A DNA stretch of 6,629 nt from Kiloniellaceae bacterium (GTDB lineage: Bacteria; Pseudomonadota; Alphaproteobacteria; Kiloniellales; Kiloniellaceae), in contig JAJFGM010000841.1 in assembly GCA_021776145.1 (NCBI GenBank), positions 1-6,629 of the forward strand. The letters run 5' to 3'. Within the stretch, counting starts at the first letter, position 1, and every line of letters starts with the position of its first letter. Made by a program: the position numbers and the translations under genes. This document shows, piece by piece, positions 1 through 6,629 of this stretch. A model generated the notes under the pieces. The model worked only from the letters and a program-made list of their open reading frames with translations, was not told the DNA's origin and ran no database searches.

Positions 1-1614
1 GGGAATACGGATGGTGCGCGCCTGGTCGGCGATCGAGCGGGTGATCGCCTGGCGGATCCACCAGGTGGCATAGGTCGAGAACTTGTAGCCGCGGCGGTAC
101 TCGAACTTGTCGACCGCCTTCATCAGGCCGATGTTGCCTTCCTGGATGAGGTCGAGGAACTGCAGGCCGCGGTTTGTGTATTTCTTGGCGATCGAAATCA
201 CCAGGCGCAAATTGGCTTCGACCATCTCGGTCTTGGCCTTGCTGGCTTCCTTTTCGCCGCTTTGAACGGTCCGGACGATGCGCCGGAATTCGCCGATCGG
301 CAGTTCGCAATCGACCGAGATTTCGGCGATTTCCTTGCGCAGACCCTTGATGTCGTCACCGCAGTTCTCGGCGAAGCTTTTCCAGCCCTTGCCGGTCAGC
401 CGCTTGACGCGCGATGTCCAACGCGGGTCCAGCTCGCGCCCGTAGTAGTGCTCGAGAAATTCGGCACGTTTGACACCGCGGCGTTCGGCCAGACGCAGAA
501 GTTTACCTTCGAGGCTGACCAGGCGGCGGTTGATGCCATAGAGCTGGTCGACAAGCTGATCGATGCGGGCATTGTTGAAATGTACGCCCTCCATCAAATC
601 GACGAGCTCGGCGCGCAGCGTTTCGTTGCGGCGTTCGGTCTGCGGGGTGATCTTCTCGCCCTTCTGCAGCGCCGTCATGCGCCTTTCCTGAACCTTTGCG
701 ATCTTTTTCCAGGTCGCGGCGATCTGGTCGAAGTTTCCCAGGACGACCGGTAGCAGGGCGGCTTCCATGGCGGCGAGGGAAATGTTGGATTCCTCGTCGT
801 CGTCGTCGTCGTCGTTGGCTGCACCGTTCTCGCTGGAGCCTGCTTTATTCTCGCCGTCGGCCGCGCACTCGGCGGTCGGCGCAGCGCCGTTCGTTTGGGC
901 GGCGCCGTTGGCTTTGTCGGCACCGTTCGCCTTGGCTTCTTCCACTGGTCCGGCGGCGGGGGTTCCAGGGGCGTTTGCCGCCTCCAGCGCCTCGTCGTCG
1001 GCCTCGCCGCTTTCTTCCTTGGCGATGTCTTCGTCGTTGGGGCCGCCGCCGTAGGTGGCGTCGAGATCGATGATGTCGCGCAGCAGAATACGTTCGTCGA
1101 GCAGCGAGGTGCGCCACGATAGCAGCGCGCGGATGGTCAACGGCGATTCGCAAATGCCGCCGATCATTTTCTCGCGGCCGGCCTCGATACGCTTGGCGAT
1201 GGCGATTTCGCCTTCGCGCGACAGCAGTTCCACCGAGCCCATTTCGCGCAAATACATGCGCACGGGGTCGTCGGTGCGGCCGATATCGTCGTCATTGAGA
1301 TTACCGGCGGCCGAGCCGGAAGTCGTGGATTCCTGCTCGTCCCCGCTTTCGGCGGGAGCCTCCTCCTGCTCTTCGCTTTCGATGACCGTGATGCCCATTT
1401 CCGAGAGCATCGACATTGTGTCCTCGATCTGCTCCGAGGACATCTGGTCTGGCGGCAGGACGGCATTCAACTCGTCGTAGGTGATGTAGCCGCGTTCCTT
1501 GGCCTTGGCGACCATCTTCTTGACGGCAGCCGACATGCTGTCCATCAGCGGGCCATCGCCGCCTTCTTCACGGGTTTCGGTCGATTCAGCGCTTTCGCTC
1601 GCTTTGGTCGCCAT
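1..1614 (-). CDS. rpoD: RNA polymerase primary sigma factor RpoD (sigma-70), 3' part beyond the window
   Basis: Housekeeping sigma factor that binds core RNA polymerase and directs it to -35/-10 promoters. Reading the minus strand from ATG at 1614 gives 538 residues with no stop up to the left edge. Region 1.1 lies around residues 20-78 (VKKMVAKAKERGYITYDELN). Region 1.2 begins near 115 (DDPVRMYLREMG). An acidic low-complexity insertion spans about 198-282. The alphaproteobacterial non-conserved region spans about 283-445 (HFNNARIDQLVDQLYGINRR). Region 2 fills 463-538, including NLRLVISIAKKYTNRGLQFLD and the melting and -10-recognition helix STYATWWIRQAITRSIADQA. W518, W519, Q522 and T525 match the family's key -10 residues. 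Regions 3 and 4, roughly 140 residues in relatives, are off the edge. A GAGG lies 11 nt before the ATG, a slightly long spacing. The gene follows dnaG by 80 bp on the same strand, so co-transcription is likely. The family assignment is essentially certain. Confidence 0.98.
   Translation of the reverse strand, partial: MATKASESAESTETREEGGDGPLMDSMSAAVKKMVAKAKERGYITYDELNAVLPPDQMSSEQIEDTMSMLSEMGITVIESEEQEEAPAESGDEQESTTSGSAAGNLNDDDIGRTDDPVRMYLREMGSVELLSREGEIAIAKRIEAGREKMIGGICESPLTIRALLSWRTSLLDERILLRDIIDLDATYGGGPNDEDIAKEESGEADDEALEAANAPGTPAAGPVEEAKANGADKANGAAQTNGAAPTAECAADGENKAGSSENGAANDDDDDDEESNISLAAMEAALLPVVLGNFDQIAATWKKIAKVQERRMTALQKGEKITPQTERRNETLRAELVDLMEGVHFNNARIDQLVDQLYGINRRLVSLEGKLLRLAERRGVKRAEFLEHYYGRELDPRWTSRVKRLTGKGWKSFAENCGDDIKGLRKEIAEISVDCELPIGEFRRIVRTVQSGEKEASKAKTEMVEANLRLVISIAKKYTNRGLQFLDLIQEGNIGLMKAVDKFEYRRGYKFSTYATWWIRQAITRSIADQARTIRIP
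796..930 (-). repeat. Low-complexity coding repeat in rpoD: 6-residue NGA repeats and a poly-Asp run
   Basis: Inside rpoD, codons 229-246 (positions 930-877) form three imperfect 18-bp units encoding ANGADK, ANGAAQ and TNGAAP. A fourth NGA follows at residues 263-265. Codons 268-273 (813-796) are six consecutive GAC triplets encoding Asp, followed by two Glu. On the plus strand this appears as a run of seven TCG triplets from 794 to 814. The reading frame stays intact. Such tracts usually arise by replication slippage in disordered protein segments. Confidence 0.85.
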
Positions 1615-1625
1615 GTGGTCACATA

Positions 1626-1629
1626 CCTC
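1626..1629 (-). promoter_or_regulatory. Putative ribosome binding site of rpoD
   Basis: GAGG on the minus strand, 11 nt before the rpoD ATG at 1614. The spacing is longer than the usual 5-9 nt. The intervening bases contain an ATG immediately followed by TGA (1624-1619), in a different frame from rpoD. Confidence 0.4.
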
Positions 1630-1643
1630 GAATCGCGCCCGGC

Positions 1644-1676
1644 GGTGTCAGGCCTCTCCCCCAAGAGGGTGACGCC
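1644..1676 (-). promoter_or_regulatory. Stem-loop in the dnaG-rpoD intergenic region
   Basis: The arms 1644-1650 (GGTGTCA) and 1670-1676 (TGACGCC) pair with one mismatch. Inside them, CCTCT (1653-1657) pairs exactly with AGAGG (1664-1668) around a 6-nt loop. In the transcript this lies between the dnaG stop and the rpoD start. It has no T-run on either side, so it does not look like a rho-independent terminator. A leader structure or an RNA processing site between the two genes is possible. Function is inferred only from structure. Confidence 0.4.
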
Positions 1677-1694
1677 GTCCAGGCAGTTATGAAA

Positions 1695-3584
1695 TTATAC
1701 TGGATTCGGCTCTCGACGCTCGGACCCTTCGTCACCGTCCAAAGCGGTTCGCCGTTTCTCTTCCTCGTGATTCAGCTTTTGCGTCGCCGCCAGTCGGGCC
1801 AGCCCATCTTCGTTCATCTCCGCCGCCCACTCGCGCGCGACGTCCTGCGTAGCCCGGGTCGCCTGGCGTTCGCGAATCAGAGCCATAACATGTTCCAAGC
1901 CCCCGCGCGCTGCATCCTTTGCGGCGTCGGGTCGGGCGAATTTTCCGTGCACGTACATATCGCGGTCAAGAACCGCCGCCAAATCTCGGGAATAACCCTC
2001 ATCGCAGAGGTGGCACTTCAGGCCTTCGCTGTCAAGGCCCGGGTCCTGTGAGATGAGGTCGACCAGCGCCTGGCGGAAGCCTTCCAAACCGGGTGTCGAC
2101 AACTCCAGGGTGGCAATGCTTTCGGCGCTTTCGGCCAAAAGATCGGGATGGTTGATCAGCACGGCCAAGAGGATCTGCTCTTGACGCCGGCGTAACTGCT
2201 CGGGTTTGCGTCGCGGGCGCAACATCGCTGGCTGCGCTTTGCCCCTACTGCCACCCCAGGCGCCATGACCCGCGCGTGGGCCGGAAAACCCCGATTGGCC
2301 ACCGCGTTGTGATGGGCGCGGTCCGAAAACAGCGGTGTAGCGTTGGTCCATCTCGGACCTGTAATCCTGCCGCAACTCCGGGTCGCGAATAACCCCCACC
2401 GCCGTCCTGACGGCGCTGCGCAAGGCGGCCCGGCGTTCCGGCGTATCGCTCGGACGCCCCTCGGTTTCCTTGGCCCAAAGCACATCGACCAGGGGGCGGG
2501 CGCCATTCAACAGGCGGCGCATCTCCTGTGGGCCTTCGCCGCGCAGGAAGCTGTCGGGATCCTCGCCATCGGGAAGGAAGGCGAATTTCATGCTCATGCC
2601 CGGCTGTAACAGCGGCAGCACGCGCTCGGCGGCGCGATAGGCGGCGCGGCGACCGGCGCTGTCGCCGTCGAGGCAGAGGACCGGTTCCGGCGCCAAGCGC
2701 CAAAGTTCGGAGATCTGATCCTCGGTGATCGCCGTGCCGAGCGGGGCAACGGCGGCCGGGAATCCCTCTTGGGCTAGCGCGATGACGTCCATGTAGCCCT
2801 CAGCGACCACAACCTCGCCGGTGTCGTGCGCGGCTTTGCGGGCCTTGTCGAGGTTGAAGAGCACGCGCCCTTTATGGAACAACAGGGTTTCCGGAGAGTT
2901 AAGATACTTGGCTTTGGACTCGCCCATGGCGCGCCCGCCAAAGCCGATGATGCGGCCGCGCCGGTCGCGGATCGGGAATGTGATGCGATTGAAAAAGTAG
3001 TCGCGCAGGGCACCGCCGTCCTCGGGGCGCTTGAGCAGGCCGACGGCGATCAGGGCTTCGTCATCGATGCCCTTGCCATTTAGGGCCTGACGCAAAGCGC
3101 CGCGTCTATTGGGGGCGAAACCCAAGCGAAAGGCCGCGGTGGTTTGCGGCAACAGGCCGCGACCGCGCAGATAGGCTCCGGCCTCCTGGCCGCCGGGTGC
3201 CGCCAGATTGGCCTCGTACCAGGCGGCGGCCTGTTCCATGACGTCGAAAAGCGAGGAGCGCTGCTCGGCCCTGGCTTCTTCCTCCGGCGTTTGACGCGGC
3301 ACTTCCAGCCCGGCTTCGCCGGCCAGGCGCTCGACCGCTTCGGGAAAGCTCAAGCCCTCGCTTTGCATGACGAAACCAATGCTGTCGCCGTGCGCGCCGC
3401 AGCCGAAACAGTGGAAGAAGCCCTTGTCGTCGGCGACGGTGAAGGAGGGGGATTTCTCATTGTGGAAGGGGCATAGCCCGCTGTGCTCGCGACCGCGGCG
3501 TAGCAGTTTGACGCGCCGCCCGACGAGAGAGGACAGCGTTATACGGGCGCGGATCTCTTCAAGGAAGTCGGGCGAGAAAGCCAT
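1695..3584 (-). CDS. dnaG: DNA primase DnaG
   Basis: Synthesises the short RNA primers for chromosome replication, working with the replicative helicase DnaB. It is full length at 629 residues. The N-terminal CHC2 zinc-binding domain shows C38, H41, C59 and C62 (CPFH and CFGC). The catalytic core is at about 125-255 (LGFAPN, PIRDRRGRIIGFGGR). A TOPRIM domain follows with the metal ligands E262 in VVVAEGYMDV, D306 and D308 in CLDGDSAG, and DPD at 342-344. A Gly/Arg-rich flexible linker spans about 421-462. The C-terminal DnaB-interaction domain spans about 465-600. The start at 3584 fits the family opening MAFSPDFLEEIRARI. It is also the only ATG, GTG or TTG in frame before the upstream stop at 3692-3690. 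No strong Shine-Dalgarno is visible before it. The gene lies between yqeY (319 bp upstream) and rpoD (80 bp downstream), the usual alphaproteobacterial arrangement. Confidence 0.98.
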   Translation of the reverse strand: MAFSPDFLEEIRARITLSSLVGRRVKLLRRGREHSGLCPFHNEKSPSFTVADDKGFFHCFGCGAHGDSIGFVMQSEGLSFPEAVERLAGEAGLEVPRQTPEEEARAEQRSSLFDVMEQAAAWYEANLAAPGGQEAGAYLRGRGLLPQTTAAFRLGFAPNRRGALRQALNGKGIDDEALIAVGLLKRPEDGGALRDYFFNRITFPIRDRRGRIIGFGGRAMGESKAKYLNSPETLLFHKGRVLFNLDKARKAAHDTGEVVVAEGYMDVIALAQEGFPAAVAPLGTAITEDQISELWRLAPEPVLCLDGDSAGRRAAYRAAERVLPLLQPGMSMKFAFLPDGEDPDSFLRGEGPQEMRRLLNGARPLVDVLWAKETEGRPSDTPERRAALRSAVRTAVGVIRDPELRQDYRSEMDQRYTAVFGPRPSQRGGQSGFSGPRAGHGAWGGSRGKAQPAMLRPRRKPEQLRRRQEQILLAVLINHPDLLAESAESIATLELSTPGLEGFRQALVDLISQDPGLDSEGLKCHLCDEGYSRDLAAVLDRDMYVHGKFARPDAAKDAARGGLEHVMALIRERQATRATQDVAREWAAEMNEDGLARLAATQKLNHEEEKRRTALDGDEGSERREPNPV

Positions 3585-3903
3585 GAGGCAACGCGGGTCC
3601 AGAAAACTCGGGCAAAAGCGGACGGGCCAAAGCAGATGGGGCCGAAACGGATGGGACCGAAACGGATGGGACCGTTCGGCGCGGTCAGTCTAGTCCTTTT
3701 TTTAACCCAGGGGGAAACGGAAGCAAGGCCCCGTTCAGGCGCCTCAGACGCCATTGAACAACTTTGTGGACAGGCTGTTGGCTGGGGTGTGAATTGCCTG
3801 TGGGCAGGGCTTGAATTGCGGGGATACTTCGCTGTCCGGGTCGCGGCGCGGCCTTTTGGCTCTCAATTGGTGGATTTCAGCAGCTCCATAAAGCCGTGAG
3901 GTC
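3585..3903. other. 319-bp intergenic region between yqeY and dnaG
   Basis: I see no supported gene here. The region holds the 15-bp tandem repeat at 3620-3679 and a run of seven T at 3697-3703. A weak 5-bp hairpin (3670-3674 with 3682-3686) precedes the T-run by 10 nt, which is too far for a normal terminator, and no plus-strand gene ends there. The octamer TGAATTGC occurs at 3790-3797 and again at 3812-3819, 22 bp apart. The gap is long enough for dnaG to have its own promoter, but I cannot point to a convincing -35/-10 pair on the minus strand. Confidence 0.6.
3620..3679. repeat. 15-bp tandem repeat (about four copies) just upstream of dnaG
   Basis: Four adjacent 15-bp units occur at 3620-3634 (divergent), 3635-3649, 3650-3664 and 3665-3679 (last bases divergent). 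The central unit is GATGGGACCGAAACG. Copies 2 and 3 differ by one base. The array begins 36 bp before the dnaG start codon, so it probably lies in the dnaG 5' untranslated region or over its promoter. The unit is a multiple of three, so short open frames on both strands read it as pentapeptide repeats (MGPKR on plus, FGPIR on minus). I do not regard these frames as genes. Confidence 0.85.
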
Positions 3904-4359
3904 TCACACCAGCGCCTGTTTAACGATGGCGCTGGCCTTGCCGAAATCCATGCGGCCGGGGTAGCGGTCTTTCAAGGTGCTCATGACCCGCCCCATGTCC
4001 TTGATCGACTGCGCCTCCAGTTCCTCGATAAGCGCATCGATGGCGCCACGCATGTCCATTTCGTCGAGTTGCCTGGGCAGAAAACTTTCGATGACCTCAA
4101 TCTCACGGGCTTCGCGCCTGGCCAGTTCGCTGCGCCCGCCTTTGGTGTACATTTCAATGGAATCGTGGCGCTGCCGGACCATTTTCTGAAGCATTTCAAG
4201 GATTTCGTCTTCGCTGATCTCGTCGTTCTGGCCCTTGCCGCGGGCCGCGATGTCGCGGTCTTTCAGGGCGGCCAAGATCAAACGTAGGGTCGAGGTTGCC
4301 AGTTGGTCCTTGGCCTTCATGGCCTCTTTTAGTGAATCCGTTAGACGGCTGCGCAGCAT
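3904..4359 (-). CDS. GatB/YqeY domain-containing protein
   Basis: A small (151-residue) cytoplasmic protein of the YqeY family, related to the tail domain of the GatB amidotransferase subunit. Its exact role is not firmly established; a link to tRNA or aminoacylation is suggested by homology. Family features are the opening MLRSRLTDSLKEAMKAKD, then STLRLILAALKDRDI, IEMYTKGGRSELARREAREIEVIESFLPRQL (about residues 68-98), and a C-terminal helical part ending MGRVMSTLKDRYPGRMDFGKASAIVKQAL. The open frame extends to an ATG at 4422, but I chose 4359. The family begins with MLR, a GGAG sits 8 nt before this ATG, and the predicted promoter's -35 hexamer covers the 4422 ATG. The extra 21 residues also do not resemble the family. 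The gene is first in the yqeY-dnaG-rpoD direction and divergent from carA. Confidence 0.93.
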   Translation of the reverse strand: MLRSRLTDSLKEAMKAKDQLATSTLRLILAALKDRDIAARGKGQNDEISEDEILEMLQKMVRQRHDSIEMYTKGGRSELARREAREIEVIESFLPRQLDEMDMRGAIDALIEELEAQSIKDMGRVMSTLKDRYPGRMDFGKASAIVKQALV

Positions 4360-4367
4360 GCTATTGG

Positions 4368-4371
4368 CTCC
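4368..4371 (-). promoter_or_regulatory. Ribosome binding site deciding the yqeY-family start
   Basis: GGAG on the minus strand, 8 nt before the ATG at 4359. It supports this start over the upstream in-frame ATG at 4422. Confidence 0.65.
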
Positions 4372-4393
4372 GACCCAATTCACGAAGGGGCGG

Positions 4394-4422
4394 AGACTAG
4401 CCGAAATCCCACTAAATGGCAA
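4394..4422 (-). promoter_or_regulatory. Putative sigma-70 promoter for the yqeY-dnaG-rpoD direction
   Basis: On the minus strand, TTGCCA (4422-4417) is a good -35 element. It is separated by exactly 17 bp from TAGTCT (4399-4394), a moderate -10 element. Transcription would start near 4387, about 28 nt before the ATG at 4359. This is read by eye and is not measured. Confidence 0.5.
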
Positions 4423-4442
4423 AATTATGTTGGTAGGTTAAG

Positions 4443-4458
4443 ATATTGAAAACAATAT
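4443..4458. promoter_or_regulatory. AT-rich inverted repeat between the divergent promoters
   Basis: ATATTG (4443-4448) and CAATAT (4453-4458) are perfect inverted copies separated by AAAA. The site lies 21 bp upstream of the carA -35 hexamer and 20 bp upstream of the opposing -35. It sits in an AT-rich patch (about 4410-4474) that contrasts with the GC-rich surroundings. It could be a regulator's operator, or part of an UP-like element that happens to be symmetric. Confidence 0.4.
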
Positions 4459-4479
4459 AAGTTTTTCTAAAACTCCGGC

Positions 4480-4508
4480 TTGACCCGGCCGCGCCTTTCG
4501 CTTACATA
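4480..4508 (+). promoter_or_regulatory. Putative sigma-70 promoter of carA
   Basis: TTGACC (4480-4485) and TACATA (4503-4508) are separated by 17 bp. This is close to the alphaproteobacterial housekeeping consensus, with the C before TTGAC also present. The transcript would start near 4515, giving a leader of about 23 nt. That leader contains a small GCCG/CGGC hairpin (4512-4523) and the ribosome binding site. Confidence 0.65.
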
Positions 4509-4523
4509 GAGGCCGCCTTCGGC

Positions 4524-4528
4524 AAGGA
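4524..4528 (+). promoter_or_regulatory. Ribosome binding site of carA
   Basis: AAGGA lies 9 nt before the ATG at 4538, fixing the start of carA. The short leader leaves little room for an attenuator. Confidence 0.65.
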
Positions 4529-4537
4529 CCGCCCCCG

Positions 4538-5755
<1,218 letters not shown>

Positions 5756-5778
5756 GCAGTCGGGCTCCGTTCTTTTGC

Positions 5779-5807
5779 CCATCGCGACGGCCGGGACGGC
5801 CCGATGG
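5779..5807. terminator. Stem-loop between convergent carA and the CHAT gene
   Basis: CCATCG (5779-5784) pairs with CGATGG (5802-5807). Inside, GGCC (5789-5792) can pair with GGCC (5798-5801) around a 5-nt loop, leaving a 4-nt bulge on one side. It begins 24 bp after the carA stop, between two converging genes, so a two-way terminator role is plausible. No T-tract follows on either strand, which makes an intrinsic terminator uncertain. Confidence 0.35.
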
Positions 5808-5835
5808 TGACATTAAGGCGAACATTTCCACTCGC

Positions 5836-6629
5836 CTATCCGCCCTCGCCGACGACGACGAAGGGTGCCCAGAACAGCGGGTGGGCGAAGTAGGGGCGGT
5901 CCCTGTCTTCGATCAGCGCCAGCATGGCGCGGCGATGCGCCTCGGACCTCCCAACGCCGGGCTTTGCCACTTCCTCCAGCATGCGCGTGGTGATTTTCAC
6001 CGCCGCCTCGGAGACGACCGGCCAGTGCGACACCAGGAGCGCCCGGCTGCCGGCGTAGAAGAAGGCCTTGGCGAGGCCTGAAAGGCCCTCGGCCCCCGGC
6101 GTGCCGTCCGCCGCCGCCGTGTTGCAGGCAGACAAGATCACCCAGTCGGCATCGAGCTTCAGTTGCGCGACCTCGCTGGCGGTCAAGAGGCCGTCGTCCC
6201 GGGCGCTGGCCGTCGCCGGCGGTGTCAGCACCAGCGCCGGCTCCGACAGGCCGGTCAGATCCCCCGCCACCAGTCCGTGTGTCGCGAAGGCCAGCACCCT
6301 GTGGTCGGCGAGCCGGGCCTGCTTGACCCGTGTCTCCGTCGCTTGCGTGCCGAGGATCAAGGCATCCTCGCCGGCCCCCAGGGTCCGCGCCAGGGCTCTC
6401 AGTTCGCCCGCCGTCTCGGGCAGCGAGGCCAGTCGCCGGACCACATCGACGTCAGCGACACCGCGCGGCGTGAAGAGGGTGGCCAGCGCCGCGCCGCGGT
6501 TCGACCCGGTCCCTCCTCTGAGCTTGGGATCGCCGATGCCGAGGAACGGCCGTGACGCCTTGGCCCGCTTGGCGAAGCGGCGCAGCGCCCTGAGCGAGGA
6601 GACCGCGGGCAGCGTCGTCATGGCATAGG
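5836..6629 (-). CDS. CHAT-domain protein (caspase-like cysteine peptidase fold), N-terminal part beyond the window
   Basis: The visible 263 residues form a CHAT domain, a clan CD cysteine-peptidase fold related to separase and caspases. The frame is open to the right edge. An ATG occurs at 6621, but the codons before it (Tyr-Ala) continue the family segment leading into TTLPAVSSLRALRR, so I read 6621 as internal. Counting from that Met, the catalytic His is H115 in LAFATHGLVAGDLTGLSEPAL, inside the block at about 109-130. The catalytic Cys is C166 in WVILSACNTA, followed by GLSGLAKAFFYAGSRALLVSHWPV (179-202) and a C-terminal HPLFWAPFVVVGEG. Related proteins in this group commonly carry TPR repeats N-terminal to the CHAT domain; whether this one does cannot be seen. 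No partner gene for a defence or cell-death system is visible. The substrate is unknown. The gene converges on carA with 80 bp between the stop codons. Confidence 0.9.
   Translation of the reverse strand, partial: YAMTTLPAVSSLRALRRFAKRAKASRPFLGIGDPKLRGGTGSNRGAALATLFTPRGVADVDVVRRLASLPETAGELRALARTLGAGEDALILGTQATETRVKQARLADHRVLAFATHGLVAGDLTGLSEPALVLTPPATASARDDGLLTASEVAQLKLDADWVILSACNTAAADGTPGAEGLSGLAKAFFYAGSRALLVSHWPVVSEAAVKITTRMLEEVAKPGVGRSEAHRRAMLALIEDRDRPYFAHPLFWAPFVVVGEGG

Noticed and set aside
262..753. Long plus-strand open frame of 163 codons across the rpoD region
   Set aside because: It is antisense to the clearly conserved RpoD coding sequence and arises from GC-rich codon bias.
3670..3703. 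Hairpin plus T7 run resembling a plus-strand terminator
   Set aside because: The stem is only 5 bp and ends 10 nt before the T-run, and no plus-strand gene ends upstream.
3539..3754. Minus-strand open frame of 71 codons overlapping the dnaG start, reading FGPIR repeats
   Set aside because: It overlaps dnaG by 46 bp in another frame and consists largely of the repeat. No family resemblance is seen.
3765..3773. DnaA-box-like sequence CTGTCCACA on the minus strand upstream of dnaG
   Set aside because: It matches the TTATCCACA consensus at only 7 of 9 positions and stands alone, with no cluster or AT-rich unwinding element.
3636..3899. Plus-strand open frame of 87 codons filling the yqeY-dnaG gap, opening with MGPKR repeats
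   Set aside because: It starts inside the 15-bp repeat, has no clear ribosome binding site, and resembles no family I recognise. Repeats free of stop codons easily create such frames.
4360..4422. 21-residue N-terminal extension of the YqeY-family protein from the ATG at 4422
   Set aside because: The predicted -35 hexamer covers that ATG, the extension is unlike the family, and the ATG at 4359 has a well-placed GGAG.

Overview
The window reads as a chromosomal stretch from a high-GC alphaproteobacterium, probably Rhodospirillales-like. This rests on the alphaproteobacterial form of RpoD (a long spacer between regions 1.2 and 2.1), the yqeY-dnaG-rpoD gene order with no rpsU, and the DnaG and CarA sequences. 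The species cannot be named from the sequence alone.

Layout. Positions 1-1614 (minus) hold the first 538 codons of rpoD, the housekeeping sigma factor; the gene runs off the left edge, so regions 3 and 4 are not visible. Upstream of it on the same strand are dnaG (DNA primase, 3584-1695) and a GatB/YqeY-domain gene (4359-3904). Together they form a macromolecular-synthesis-type cluster linking replication priming, the YqeY protein and sigma-70 transcription. A 319-bp gap between yqeY and dnaG contains a 15-bp tandem repeat and no convincing gene. Positions 4360-4537 are a divergent promoter region. It has good sigma-70-type promoters facing both ways and an AT-rich inverted repeat between them.

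carA (small, glutaminase subunit of carbamoyl-phosphate synthetase) lies on the plus strand at 4538-5755 with a complete catalytic set. Its usual partner carB does not follow it. A CHAT-domain cysteine-peptidase-like gene converges on carA from the minus strand (5836 to the right edge). Its catalytic His and Cys are visible, and its N-terminal part lies beyond the window.

Most of the window is core housekeeping DNA. The parts worth a second look are the low-complexity insertion in RpoD, the minisatellite immediately upstream of dnaG, the operator-like inverted repeat between yqeY and carA, the structured rpoD leader, and the CHAT gene in the place where carB is often found. I see no RNA genes, CRISPR arrays, insertion sequences or clear new multi-gene system.
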